Below, one piece after another: positions 1-8,612 of a stretch of 64,000 bases of DNA. Position 1 is the stretch's first letter, and every line of letters starts with the position of its first letter. The DNA lies in contig NZ_AJVC01000004.1 in the NCBI RefSeq assembly GCF_000261365.1, positions 868,001-932,000 of the forward strand, in the 5' to 3' direction. Source of the DNA: Herbaspirillum sp. GW103 (GTDB lineage Bacteria > Pseudomonadota > Gammaproteobacteria > Burkholderiales > Burkholderiaceae_D). Both the position numbers and the translations under genes were made by a program. The notes under the pieces were generated by a model. It saw only the letters and a list, made by a program, of their open reading frames with translations, searched no databases and had not been told where the DNA came from.

Positions 1-74
1 TTGCGAGTCGATTTTCTTCTTTCGCTTGCTGTCAAGTCATAAAAACGCACCAAATGTGCGTAAAACACTGCCGC

Positions 75-97
75 AAAGCCGCTAGCCATGCGGCTTT
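75..97. terminator. possible intrinsic terminator of an upstream gene
   Basis: AAAGCCGC and GCGGCTTT form an 8-bp stem around a 7-nt loop, followed by TCTC rather than a clean T run. The hairpin probably ends a gene lying left of the window. The rest of bases 1-255 is a leader with an A/T-rich stretch just before the asparaginase gene; I could not pick a convincing -35/-10 pair. Confidence 0.35.
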
Positions 98-255
98 CTC
101 ATCCGATAAAAAAACCTTTGATTGCCACGCGAGCTGGTGCTATCGTGTCGGCGCTTTTGCGGGGATGACATCGCGCGGCAAGACGTGAGACATCTTTTCA
201 GGGCATCCCATAAAACTAATAAAAAAATAATTCAACTACTCGTTCAGAGGCACAC

Positions 256-1323
256 ATGTTCATCAAAAAAATCTTCCAGCAAATGCTGGTCCTGCTCTGC
301 CTGGCCGCAGCCGCTGCCGCGCAAGCACAACAACTCCCCAACGTCGTCATCCTGGCCACCGGCGGCACCATCGCCGGCACTGGCGCCACCAGCACCACTA
401 CCGTCGGCTACACCGCGGCCAAGGTCGGCGTGGATGCGCTCATCGCCGCCGTTCCCGAACTGAAGAAGGTCGCCAATGTGCGCGGCGAGCAGGTCATGCA
501 GATCGCCAGCGAGAACATGAACAACGACGCCTGGCTCAAGCTGGCCAAGCGCGTCAACACCCTGCTGGCGCAGAGTGACGTGGACGGCATCGTCATCACC
601 CACGGCACCGACACCATCGAAGAGACCGCCTACTTCCTGGACCTGGTGGTCAAGAGCCGTAAGCCGGTGGTGATCGTGGGCGCGATGCGTCCCTCCACCG
701 CCATCAGCGCTGACGGCCCGATCAACCTGTACAACGCCGTGCTGCTGGCCGGCTCCAAGGAAGCCGTCGGCAAGGGCGTGCTGGTGACCCTGAACGACCA
801 GATCAACGCTGGCCGTGAAGTGACCAAGACCAACACCTCCACCACGGACACCTTCAAGACGCCGGAACTGGGCTTCCTGGGCTACATCCAGGGCAGCAAG
901 CCTTACTTCTATCGCCAGTCCACCCGCAAGAACACGGTCGACACGCCCTTCGACATCATGAACCTGGACAAGCTGCCGCAAGTGGACATCGTCTACGGCT
1001 ACGCCAACATGAATCCGATCGCGCTCAACGCCTTCGTGGCCGCTGGCGCACAGGGCATCATCCACGCCGGCGTGGGTGACGGCAGCCTGAACAACACCGT
1101 GGTGCCGTCGCTGACCGAAGCCCGCAAGAAGGGCGTGGTGATCGTACGTTCCAGCCGCGTCGGCCAGGGCATCGTGGCGCGCAACGGCGAAGCCGACGAC
1201 GACAAGCTGGACTTCGTGGTCTCCGACACGCTCAACCCGCAGAAGGCGCGCATCCTGCTGATGCTGGCCCTGACCAAGACCACCGACACCAAGGAAATCC
1301 AGAAGATGTTCTGGGAATACTGA
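256..1323 (+). CDS. ansB: L-asparaginase, type II (periplasmic)
   Basis: Hydrolyses L-asparagine (usually also glutamine, more slowly) to aspartate and ammonia in the periplasm. The 355-residue length fits type II enzymes. Residues 1-25 are a Sec signal peptide (charged start, Leu/Ala core, cleavage probably after Ala-Gln-Ala-Gln). The first catalytic threonine motif TGGTIAG is at 35-41 and the second, HGTDT, at 116-120; the family stretch GAMRPSTAISADGP follows. The ATG is preceded by AGAGG five bases upstream, so the start is well supported. It is a single gene followed by a strong terminator. The catalytic motifs are complete; substrate preference between Asn and Gln cannot be read from the sequence. 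Confidence 0.93.
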   Translation: MFIKKIFQQMLVLLCLAAAAAAQAQQLPNVVILATGGTIAGTGATSTTTVGYTAAKVGVDALIAAVPELKKVANVRGEQVMQIASENMNNDAWLKLAKRVNTLLAQSDVDGIVITHGTDTIEETAYFLDLVVKSRKPVVIVGAMRPSTAISADGPINLYNAVLLAGSKEAVGKGVLVTLNDQINAGREVTKTNTSTTDTFKTPELGFLGYIQGSKPYFYRQSTRKNTVDTPFDIMNLDKLPQVDIVYGYANMNPIALNAFVAAGAQGIIHAGVGDGSLNNTVVPSLTEARKKGVVIVRSSRVGQGIVARNGEADDDKLDFVVSDTLNPQKARILLMLALTKTTDTKEIQKMFWEY

Positions 1324-1364
1324 TCGGCGCGGACGGGCAGATCCTGCCCGCCGCAATTCGTATC

Positions 1365-1388
1365 CCTGTATTCCTGTATCCCTGTATC
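1365..1388. repeat. three tandem 8-bp units CCTGTATC/T
   Basis: CCTGTATT, CCTGTATC and CCTGTATC lie directly end to end between the asparaginase stop and its terminator. A short hairpin (CGGGCAG/CTGCCCG, 1334-1350) precedes them. The repeat is untranslated and its role is unknown. Confidence 0.7.
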
Positions 1389-1393
1389 CCTTC

Positions 1394-1422
1394 AAGCCCG
1401 CTGCACCTGCAGCGGGCTTTTT
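1394..1422 (+). terminator. intrinsic terminator after ansB
   Basis: A perfect inverted repeat (GCCCGCTGCA / TGCAGCGGGC, centred at 1406) is flanked by AA on the left and followed by five T. It separates ansB from opgD and excludes the upstream ATG at 1424 as the opgD start. Confidence 0.9.
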
Positions 1423-1501
1423 CATGGGCGGAACCAAGCCGGTTCGCACCGACTCTGTAGAGTTCGCCCCACCCCGCGAGCGCCTCACAGGAGAACACCG
1501 C

Positions 1502-3130
1502 ATGCCCAGCCGCCGTCATTTCCTCGCCGCCGCCAGTGCCGCCTCGGCGCTGGCCGCCCTCGGCCTCTCACCGCGCGCGCTGGCGGCGCAGGGCTTGCGC
1601 CTGGGTCGCGCGCAGCCGTTTTCCTTCGACACGCTCATCGCCCGCGCACGCGACATGGCCCGCACCCCCTATCAGGCCCCGCCCGCCGCACCGGCTGCGG
1701 TGCTGGACCGCATTGACTACGAGGCGCATGGCCAGATCCGTTTCAAGACCGCAGATGCGCTCTTCGCCCAGGGGCCCGGCGCGTTTCCGGTGACCTTCTT
1801 CCATCTCGGCAAGTTCTTCCGTGTACCGGTACGGATGTTCATCCTTGCTGGTCAGGGCGATGGCACTGTACCGGTCCAGTCCCGTGAAGTGTCTTACCGC
1901 GATGACTACTTCGACATGCCCGCCGACAGCCCCGCCCACCAGTTGCCGCCCGACAGCGGCTTTGCCGGTTTCCGTTTCCAGGAGAGTCGCCTGGCCGACC
2001 AGCAGCTCAAGGACTGGCGCAGCAATGACTGGGTGGCCTTCCTCGGCGCCTCTTATTTCCGTGCCATCGGGGATCTGTACCAGTACGGTCTGTCGGCGCG
2101 CGGCATCGCCATCGATGTGGCCCAGGCTGACCGGCCCGAGCAATTTCCCGACTTCACGCAATTCTTCTTTGAGCCCGGCACCGCCGGCAGTGATACGGTG
2201 GTGGTGTACGCCCTGCTCGATGGCCCCAGCATCACCGGCGCCTATCGCTTCGCCATGCAGCGCAAGCAGGGCGGCGGCGTGAACATGGAGATCGACAAGT
2301 CCCTGTTCCTGCGCCGCGACGTAGCGCGACTGGGCCTGGCACCGGCCACCTCGATGTACTGGTTTTCGGAGACCGTGAAGGGTACCGGCGCGGACTGGCG
2401 GCCGGAGGTGCATGACTCGGACGGACTGGCGATCTGGAATGGCGCGGGCGAACACCTGTGGCGACCGCTCAACAATCCGCCGCGCACGGTGTCATCGGCC
2501 TTCAGCGACCGGCACCTGCGCGGCTTCGGCCTGCTGCAGCGGGACCGCGACTTTGATCATTACCTCGACGGCGTGCACTACGAACGCCGCCCCAGCCTGT
2601 GGGTGGAACCCCTGGGCGACTGGGGCGAGGGCGAAGTCCAGTTGATCGAGCTGCGCACCGATGACGAAATCCACGACAACATCGTCGCCATGTGGGTGCC
2701 CAAGGCACCGGCGCGGGCGGGGGACGCGTATCGCCTGCGCTATCGTCTCTACTGGCAGCACGACGAACCCTTCCCGACCCCGCTGGCGCGCTGCGTAGCC
2801 ACGCGCCTGGGGCGCGGCGGCCAGCCGGGCCAACCGCGCCCGCCGCAGGTACGCAAGTTCATGGTCGAGTTCAAGGGCCCGCCGCTGGCTGCCCTGCCCT
2901 TTGGGGTGAAGCCGGAAGCGGTCATCACGGCCTCGCGCGGCAGCATTTCCTATGTCTATACCGAAGCCCTGCCCAATGGCGTGCCCGGCCACTGGCGCGC
3001 GCAGTTCGATCTTGCGGCCAGCGGCGAGGAGCCGGTCGAACTGCGCCTGTTCCTGCGCCATCAGGGCCAGGCGCTGAGTGAAACCTGGTTGTTCCAATAC
3101 CATCCGTTTGCCGCACGGGAAGTCTATTGA
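1502..3130 (+). CDS. opgD: osmoregulated periplasmic glucan biosynthesis protein OpgD/MdoD family
   Basis: A member of the MdoG/OpgD family that acts in the periplasm on the backbone structure of osmoregulated periplasmic glucans. The start at 1502 is chosen because AGGAGA lies just upstream and because the first residues (PSRRHFLAA) form a twin-arginine signal followed by an Ala/Leu-rich segment to about residue 30. Tat export is typical of OpgD and not of OpgG, which supports the D assignment. The mature part begins with the family-like stretch FSFDTLIARARDMA. The 542-residue length fits. No opgH or opgG lies nearby, so the gene stands alone between a terminator and tRNA-Arg. An open frame starts earlier at 1424, but that ATG sits in the previous gene's terminator region. 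Confidence 0.9.
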   Translation: MPSRRHFLAAASAASALAALGLSPRALAAQGLRLGRAQPFSFDTLIARARDMARTPYQAPPAAPAAVLDRIDYEAHGQIRFKTADALFAQGPGAFPVTFFHLGKFFRVPVRMFILAGQGDGTVPVQSREVSYRDDYFDMPADSPAHQLPPDSGFAGFRFQESRLADQQLKDWRSNDWVAFLGASYFRAIGDLYQYGLSARGIAIDVAQADRPEQFPDFTQFFFEPGTAGSDTVVVYALLDGPSITGAYRFAMQRKQGGGVNMEIDKSLFLRRDVARLGLAPATSMYWFSETVKGTGADWRPEVHDSDGLAIWNGAGEHLWRPLNNPPRTVSSAFSDRHLRGFGLLQRDRDFDHYLDGVHYERRPSLWVEPLGDWGEGEVQLIELRTDDEIHDNIVAMWVPKAPARAGDAYRLRYRLYWQHDEPFPTPLARCVATRLGRGGQPGQPRPPQVRKFMVEFKGPPLAALPFGVKPEAVITASRGSISYVYTEALPNGVPGHWRAQFDLAASGEEPVELRLFLRHQGQALSETWLFQYHPFAAREVY

Positions 3131-3172
3131 AGTGCGGCGGAAAAGATTTTTTGCAGGGCGAGGAAAAAATGT

Positions 3173-3201
3173 TTGTACTTTTTTGAAAAGCTCCTTATAA
3201 T
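3173..3201 (+). promoter_or_regulatory. sigma-70 promoter of tRNA-Arg
   Basis: A -35 TTGTAC (3173-3178) and a perfect -10 TATAAT (3196-3201) are separated by exactly 17 bp. The predicted start point, about 3208, is a few bases before the tRNA 5' end. Confidence 0.85.
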
Positions 3202-3212
3202 CTCGTTCTTTC

Positions 3213-3289
3213 GCGGCTGTAGCTCAGCTGGATAGAGTACTTGGCTACGAACCAAGGGGTCGTGGGTTCGATTCCTGCCAGCCGCACCA
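3213..3289 (+). tRNA. tRNA-Arg (anticodon ACG)
   Basis: A complete cloverleaf: acceptor stem GCGGCTG (3213-3219) pairs with CAGCCGC (3279-3285), followed by discriminator A and an encoded CCA (3287-3289). The anticodon stem CTTGG/CCAAG encloses the loop CTACGAA, with ACG at 3247-3249. The T-arm carries GGTTCGATTCC. It reads CGU/CGC/CGA when the A is modified to inosine. Confidence 0.97.
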
Positions 3290-3297
3290 TATGTAGT

Positions 3298-3331
3298 AAA
3301 AAAGGGTCCATCGCAAGATGGGCCCTTTTTT
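3298..3331 (+). terminator. intrinsic terminator after tRNA-Arg
   Basis: A 15-bp stem with one G-T wobble and a GCAA tetraloop. The left arm begins with six A and the right arm ends with six T, so the T tract is part of the stem. It lies only nine bases past the tRNA CCA. Confidence 0.92.
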
Positions 3332-3517
3332 GTTTTCTGCTGTCGGAAACGGAGCGAGCAACGCGGACCGGCTCCGCAGCTCATCCAAAAAAATCCACCT
3401 CTGGCCGACGCACGCTTGCGCCATCGTCTGACAGGCCCCTGCTGTGCGCACGGGGATAATCAAGGTTCGCAGGACTCGATGCCCTCCGAGTCTCTCTCCC
3501 CACCCACAGGAGCCGCA

Positions 3518-3775
3518 ATGAAAAAGATATCCTTGCTCATGCTGGCTGCCGGTTCGCTGGCCATGCTGGCTGCTGCCAAACCGGTATTGCGCCGCTACGA
3601 TGATCTGACCCGCCGCAACGCCGACAGTACGCGCAGTGCCGACACCGACACCTCCTCCGGGCATCCTGCCGTGATCGCGGCGGAAGACATGCAGCCGGTC
3701 GCCCAGGAAAGCAGCGCGGCAGCCGATGACGCGCAACATCACGAGCCAGCCGCCGCCGCTCGGCGCCTGACCTAG
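3518..3775 (+). CDS. small exported or membrane-anchored protein of unknown function
   Basis: 85 residues. The start is fixed by AGGAG five bases before the ATG. The N-terminus (MKKISLLMLAAGSLAMLAAA) is a signal peptide or single membrane anchor. The remainder is polar, rich in Asp, Ser, Ala and His, has no recognisable domain and is probably disordered. Its stop overlaps the stop of the convergent cytochrome b561 gene by four bases. I do not recognise the family. Coding is supported by the start signal and the signal peptide but not by homology. Confidence 0.55.
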   Translation: MKKISLLMLAAGSLAMLAAAKPVLRRYDDLTRRNADSTRSADTDTSSGHPAVIAAEDMQPVAQESSAAADDAQHHEPAAAARRLT

Positions 3776-4416
3776 CGACGCTCATTCTCCTGCTTACGGC
3801 TCCAGGAGGTCGGCAGCATGCGGGTAAGCGTGGCGTCCTTGCGCACATGGTGATGGAAGAAGGCCGCCGCCGCATGCAGCAGGACCACCACCCACACCAC
3901 CCAGTCACCCAGGAACTTGTGAACGGCAAAGATGGGCGTTTCCACCTGCTCGGCGGTGATCTGCCAGGTGGAAGCGATCCACTGGAACAAGGTGGTCTCG
4001 CGGAAGGCCGGTATCACGAAGAGACCAAAGTGAGTCGGATCATAGGTATTGAGATAGCCCGTGAGCGGCATCAAGATCATGAACAGATACAGCGCCCAGT
4101 GCGCCAGCCTGGCCAGGACATGCTCCAGCGCACTGCCCGGCACCTGGGTCGGTTCCTCATTGACCAGACGCCACACCAGGCGCGGGATCACCAAGATACC
4201 GATACTGACGCCAAGCACCCAATGGATGTTGAGGATGGGAACGACCAGCGCGCCATTGGGTTCGATGCCGAACAGGGCCGGCTTGATGCTGGTCTCGGGA
4301 TCGATGAACCAAATCACGTAATACACCACGATGTAAGCCAGGATGAAGGCCGCCGCCATGGTCCAGTGGAAGCATTTGGCGACCGCACCGAAGCGCTCCG
4401 CAGTATTTTTCAGCAT
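3772..4416 (-). CDS. cytochrome b561 family protein
   Basis: A di-haem b-type cytochrome of the inner membrane that passes electrons between the quinone pool and a periplasmic partner. The 214 residues form about four hydrophobic helices (near 20-38, 60-83, 103-120, 168-186). Candidate haem ligands inside or beside helices are His17, His65, His166 and His181. AGGGGA precedes the ATG. There is no partner gene such as a YceI-like protein or periplasmic dehydrogenase beside it, so the electron donor is unknown. It is transcribed in the same direction as the azoreductase gene (36-bp gap) and may be co-transcribed with it. Confidence 0.85.
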   Translation of the reverse strand: MLKNTAERFGAVAKCFHWTMAAAFILAYIVVYYVIWFIDPETSIKPALFGIEPNGALVVPILNIHWVLGVSIGILVIPRLVWRLVNEEPTQVPGSALEHVLARLAHWALYLFMILMPLTGYLNTYDPTHFGLFVIPAFRETTLFQWIASTWQITAEQVETPIFAVHKFLGDWVVWVVVLLHAAAAFFHHHVRKDATLTRMLPTSWSRKQENERR

Positions 4417-4452
4417 GGAGTCCCCTGCACAAGAAAATGGTGCGACAGTGTA

Positions 4453-5061
4453 TTACACGCGCAAAAAACCGATACGCGCCGTCGCGTCGGCCAGTGCCTG
4501 TGCCTTCTCGGCCTCCCCCATGGCAACACCCTCGGCGCGGATCACGGTGACATCAACGATCCCCAGGAAGCCCAACAGATCCTGCAGATAGCGCTCCTGA
4601 TGGTCCAGCGCCGCCTCGGGCGTCCCTTCCGCATACTGGCCGCCGCGCACGGAGGCGATATATGCCTTGCGTCCCTTGAGTAGCCCTTCCGGCCCCGTAT
4701 TGCCATAGGTGAAGGTCGTGCCTGCCACCGCCACGCGGTCTATCCACGCTTTCAGAGAGGAAGGCAGCGAAAAGTTGTACATCGGTGCGCCAATCACCAG
4801 CAGATCGGCTTGCAGCAATTCATCCAGGCAGGTCTGACCCAGGGCGATATCGGCATGCAGCGCCGGGTCGGTGACCTCGGCACCATTGAAGGCCGCCAAA
4901 TGTTGCGGAGACAGGTGCGCGGGGGCAACGCTGGCCAGGTCGCGACGGAATATCTCCAGCGCAGGATACAGCTGACGCAGACGCGCGACGATATCGGCCG
5001 AGAGCTGGCGGCTCACGGAATGCTCGCCCAAGATGCTGGCATCGAGATGCAGGAGTTTCAT
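4453..5061 (-). CDS. azoR: FMN-dependent NADH:quinone/azo reductase
   Basis: A flavodoxin-fold oxidoreductase of the AzoR/AcpD family that reduces quinones and azo compounds in the cytosol by two-electron transfers from NADH. The N-terminus MKLLHLDASILGEHSVSRQL and the FMN-binding segment PMYNFSLPSSLKAWIDR (near residue 95) are diagnostic, and VRGGQY follows. Two ATG codons lie six bases apart (5067 and 5061). The second matches the usual family N-terminus and leaves better spacing to GAGAA, so it is chosen. At about 202 residues the length is normal. Confidence 0.9.
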   Translation of the reverse strand: MKLLHLDASILGEHSVSRQLSADIVARLRQLYPALEIFRRDLASVAPAHLSPQHLAAFNGAEVTDPALHADIALGQTCLDELLQADLLVIGAPMYNFSLPSSLKAWIDRVAVAGTTFTYGNTGPEGLLKGRKAYIASVRGGQYAEGTPEAALDHQERYLQDLLGFLGIVDVTVIRAEGVAMGEAEKAQALADATARIGFLRV

Positions 5062-5130
5062 TGTCATTTCTCAATACAAATAATTTATATAATTAAATCC
5101 GAAAAGAACACAAGGGAGCGCTGCCTCGGA

Positions 5131-6147
5131 TCAGGGCTTTCCCTTGCCGGGTTCCACCGCCTTGAGCACCCCTTCCTTGGAAAACATCAGCACCTGCCCG
5201 AGCCGGTTCACCAGCAAGGCGGTCAGGGCTTGCGGCGCGGCGGCCACCACCTTCCAGGTCATGCCCTCATCGCGGCTTTGCAGCAGCTTGCCCTCCAGCG
5301 AAGAGGCCGTCAGCAGCCCAGGCGTGGCCTGCAGGGCCGTGATGGAACCGGTGGTGGGAATGGCCATAGCCTGCCAGCTTGCGCCCTCATCGGTGCTGCG
5401 CAAGAGCTTGCCGCCAAGTCCCGCCACGATGAGCACACCCGAAGGCTGAGCCACGGTTCCGCTCCACAGGGAGGCCTTGCTGCCGGTACTCTTCAGGTCC
5501 CAGTGCTGGCCGCCGTCGTGTGAACGGAACACCATGCCCTGCTCTGCCGCCAGGTAGAGTGCATCACCCTGGCCCGCAAAGAGATGCAGCAGGTTCAGGT
5601 CGCTGCGCTTGCTGCCGGGCGCCACCGGCAGGCGCAACGACGTCCAGGTCTTGCCGCCGTCCTCGGTCTGCACCAGCAGCGACCACAATCCGGCGGCCCA
5701 GCCGTGCAAACGGTCACGGAAGTAGACCGTAAACAGAGGCTGATCGACATCGGTAGCACTGCGTTGCAGTTGCCAGGTCTGGCCGCCATCAACGGTGTGG
5801 ATCACCACGCCGCCATGGCCGACCGCCCATCCCTCCTTGTCATCCACGAAACTCACTGCCGTGAGCGTGAAATCTACCGGCACCTCGCGCGCTTGGCGCC
5901 AGTGCTGCCCGCCGTCATCGGAGAGAATGACGTTGCCGCGTGCGCCCACCGCAACCACACGCTCACCGGCCAGGGCGGCCGCCAGTATCATGGAACGCTC
6001 GGCGTGGGCGTCCGGCAAGGCGGCCTGCACCGGCACCGGTGTCATGCCCTGGGCGTCGGCATGGTTGGTGGACAGCGCACAGAGCACCATCATCATCGAG
6101 GACAGCCACCACTTGACTGGCTTGCTCACATCCATTCTCCCTTGCAT
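5131..6147 (-). CDS. YCF48/BNR-repeat beta-propeller protein, exported
   Basis: Carries a signal peptide (hydrophobic core MMMVLCALSTNHADA) and then repeated Asp-box motifs: SDDGGQHW, TVDGGQTW, TEDGGKTW, SHDGGQHW, STDEGASW and SRDEGMTW. These are typical of YCF48-like seven-bladed propellers, which act as assembly or scaffold factors rather than enzymes. ATG 6147 is chosen with GGGAGAG upstream; a GTG sits one codon earlier. It is the last gene of the aminotransferase-DUF1329-DUF1302-RND unit, only 19 bp after the RND gene, so it probably helps assemble or regulate that envelope system. The molecular role is inferred from context only. Confidence 0.8.
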   Translation of the reverse strand: MQGRMDVSKPVKWWLSSMMMVLCALSTNHADAQGMTPVPVQAALPDAHAERSMILAAALAGERVVAVGARGNVILSDDGGQHWRQAREVPVDFTLTAVSFVDDKEGWAVGHGGVVIHTVDGGQTWQLQRSATDVDQPLFTVYFRDRLHGWAAGLWSLLVQTEDGGKTWTSLRLPVAPGSKRSDLNLLHLFAGQGDALYLAAEQGMVFRSHDGGQHWDLKSTGSKASLWSGTVAQPSGVLIVAGLGGKLLRSTDEGASWQAMAIPTTGSITALQATPGLLTASSLEGKLLQSRDEGMTWKVVAAAPQALTALLVNRLGQVLMFSKEGVLKAVEPGKGKP

Positions 6148-6166
6148 CACATTCTCTCCCGCGCGC

Positions 6167-8536
6167 TCAATGGTTCATCATGCCGTTGACCCGAATCTTG
6201 CCCTTGCGCGGGAACAGCCGTTCCAGCACCACCGCAAAGGCCGGCAAGGCGGTCATGGCCATGATCAGGTTGACGATGAACATGAAGGCCAGCAGCTTGC
6301 CCATGTCGGCCTGGAACTTGAGTTGCGAGAAGGACCAGGTGGCCACGCCGATGGCCAGCGTGATGGCGGTGAAGATGGTCGCCACGCCGATTTCCTGTAT
6401 CGATTTCTCCAGCGCCACGTCAATCGCTTCGCCTGCGGCCAGGTGCATCTGCAGGCGGCTGTAGATGTAGAACGCATAGTCCACGCCAATGCCCACGGCC
6501 AGCACCATTACCGGCAAGGTCGCCACCGTCAGGCCGATCTGCAACTGCTTCATGAAGGCATAGCCGATGAAAGTAGCCACCGTCAGCGGCAGGCAGCACG
6601 CCACCACTGCGCGCAGGTCACGATAGACAGCAAACACCAGCACCACGATGGCGGCATAGACGTAGAGCATCATCGGCAGCTCCGACTTCTCCACCTCCTC
6701 GTTGACGGCGGCGATCACCCCGGCGTTGCCGGCGGCCAGGCGGATGGTCAGCCCCGCCAGGTGATGCACGTTGCGGTACCGCTTCACGGCAGCGATCACG
6801 CCATTGATGGTGGATGCCTTGTGATCGGTCAGGTAGAGATGGGTGGCCAGCATGCTGCAATCCTTGGAAAGGAAGCCGCGCACCCGTCCAATCTCCACCG
6901 CCAGCGCGGCGTAGTTGGCCGGGTCCAGGGGTACCGAATACATGGCAGGGTTGCCCTCGTTGTAGCCTTCGTTGTAGGTCTTCATCTGCTGCGCGAAGGA
7001 ACTCACCGACATCACGCCCGGCACCTCTGCCATGGCAGCATCGAACTGGTCCTGGTAGCGCCCGAAGGCCACCTGATCACAGGAATTGGGGGGCGTGGCC
7101 AGAATCACGGAGAGCCAGTCCAGACCGGTGTCATAGTTTTCCGAGATCGACCTGGCATCCAGGTTGTAACGCGAATCTGCACGCAGCTCGGGCGCCCCGG
7201 CCTGGAGCGTTCCGACCAGTCGATCGCTGCTGTACCACACCGAGGCGGCGAACAGCGCCAGCGTCACCAGCACGATCACCCTGGCGTTGCGCGGGTGGGC
7301 TGCCCTCGCGAAGACCTGCAGCCAGCGCGCGCGCTTCTGCTGGGCGCGCATGGCCGTATCCGCATAGGCCTTGTTGACCTTGAGCAGAGATGCGGCCAGC
7401 GGCAGCATGACCAGATTGGTGATGATCTTGTAGCCCACACCGATGGAGGCGGTAATGGCAAGCTCCTTGACCATGGGAATCGGAATGAGGGTCAGCGTGA
7501 TGAAGGAGACGAAGGCCGTCACCAGCGCCAGTACGCCCGGCACCAGCAGGCCACGGAAGCTGGCGCGCGCCGCTTCGTCACAGCCCATGCCGGATGCGAC
7601 GCCACGCACGATGTAGTTGATCTGCTGCACCCCGTGCGAAACACCGATGGCAAACACCAGAAAGGGTACCAGCACTGCCAGCGGGTCCAGTCCATAGCCC
7701 AGCAGATGTAGGGTGCCGAACTGCCACACCAGCGACACCAGGGAACAAACGATGGGCAGAATCGTAAACGGCAAAGAACGGCAATACCAGTACACCGCCA
7801 GTGCCGTCAGCAGCAAGGCCATGGCACAGAACTTGAGCACCCCTTGCGCACCATCGGCAACGTCACCTATCTGCTTGGCAAAGCCGATGATCTGCACCTC
7901 GAAATCGGCGTTCTCATACTTGGCGCGCAAGTCGTTCAAAAGCTTGTTGTAAGCCAGGTAGTCGACCTTCTTGCCATTGGCGTCGAATTCATTGATCTCG
8001 GCGATGATCATCGCGCTATCCTGGTTCCGCGAAACCAGGGTACCGACGAAGCCACCATTGTTGGCGCTGTCGCGGATACTGGCGATGATCTCTGGGGTCA
8101 GATTGTCGGGCGTGACGGTACCGGCAATGACGGGATCGGCGCGGAAGCCTTCTTCGGTGATTTCGTTGACGAAGGTGTTGGGAGTCCACAGCGACTGTAC
8201 ACCCAGCCGGTTGATGTTGGGCAGGAACATGACGGCCTGGGTCATGGCGTTCAGGCGCGTGAGACCCTCCTTGGTCCAGATGCTGCCGTGGCGTGCACGC
8301 AGAACGATATTGAGACGATTGGCCCCGAACAGATCATCACGATACTGATGCAGGGTGGCCACGTATTCATGGTCGGTCGGAATCTGTTTCTCGAAGCCGG
8401 CATCCATGCGCAGCTGCAGCGAGAACACGGCCATCAGCGCCGTGAAGCCCAACAGCGCCAACAGAATGGGCAGCCGCACACGAAACGCCAGCGCCTCCAG
8501 GCGCGCCAGGCTGAGAAAGCCGTTGAGAAAACGCAT
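6167..8536 (-). CDS. RND superfamily (MMPL/HpnN-like) membrane transporter
   Basis: About 789 residues with two RND halves: TM1 near 25-45, a large periplasmic loop, five clustered TM segments, then the pattern repeats. It resembles the lipid-exporting MMPL/HpnN branch rather than the HAE1 drug-efflux branch, being shorter and followed by no adaptor. It belongs to a unit with a DUF1329 (LolA-like) and a DUF1302 (outer-membrane-type) protein, which suggests transfer of a lipid or hydrophobic compound between membranes. Start: an ATG at 8569 is possible, but MRFLNGF at 8536 gives a normal cytosolic N-terminus. Neither has a strong ribosome binding site. Substrate unknown. Confidence 0.82.
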   Translation of the reverse strand: MRFLNGFLSLARLEALAFRVRLPILLALLGFTALMAVFSLQLRMDAGFEKQIPTDHEYVATLHQYRDDLFGANRLNIVLRARHGSIWTKEGLTRLNAMTQAVMFLPNINRLGVQSLWTPNTFVNEITEEGFRADPVIAGTVTPDNLTPEIIASIRDSANNGGFVGTLVSRNQDSAMIIAEINEFDANGKKVDYLAYNKLLNDLRAKYENADFEVQIIGFAKQIGDVADGAQGVLKFCAMALLLTALAVYWYCRSLPFTILPIVCSLVSLVWQFGTLHLLGYGLDPLAVLVPFLVFAIGVSHGVQQINYIVRGVASGMGCDEAARASFRGLLVPGVLALVTAFVSFITLTLIPIPMVKELAITASIGVGYKIITNLVMLPLAASLLKVNKAYADTAMRAQQKRARWLQVFARAAHPRNARVIVLVTLALFAASVWYSSDRLVGTLQAGAPELRADSRYNLDARSISENYDTGLDWLSVILATPPNSCDQVAFGRYQDQFDAAMAEVPGVMSVSSFAQQMKTYNEGYNEGNPAMYSVPLDPANYAALAVEIGRVRGFLSKDCSMLATHLYLTDHKASTINGVIAAVKRYRNVHHLAGLTIRLAAGNAGVIAAVNEEVEKSELPMMLYVYAAIVVLVFAVYRDLRAVVACCLPLTVATFIGYAFMKQLQIGLTVATLPVMVLAVGIGVDYAFYIYSRLQMHLAAGEAIDVALEKSIQEIGVATIFTAITLAIGVATWSFSQLKFQADMGKLLAFMFIVNLIMAMTALPAFAVVLERLFPRKGKIRVNGMMNH

Positions 8537-8612
8537 AGTGATCTGAGTCCAGCATGAAAGGCACAGCATGACCGGAACGGACTACGCCCGCCAGGGCGCA
8601 GTCCGACCGGGA

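Noticed and set aside
3213-3289. tRNA-Arg gene as an integration site of a mobile element
   Set aside because: No integrase, no repeated tRNA 3' end and no change of gene style is seen on either side.
5795-7711. 638-codon open frame on the plus strand opposite the RND and YCF48 genes
   Set aside because: Antisense shadow with His/Gln-rich, motif-free translation; similar long frames at 8568-10202, 41495-43069 (minus) and 47186-49120 were rejected for the same reason.
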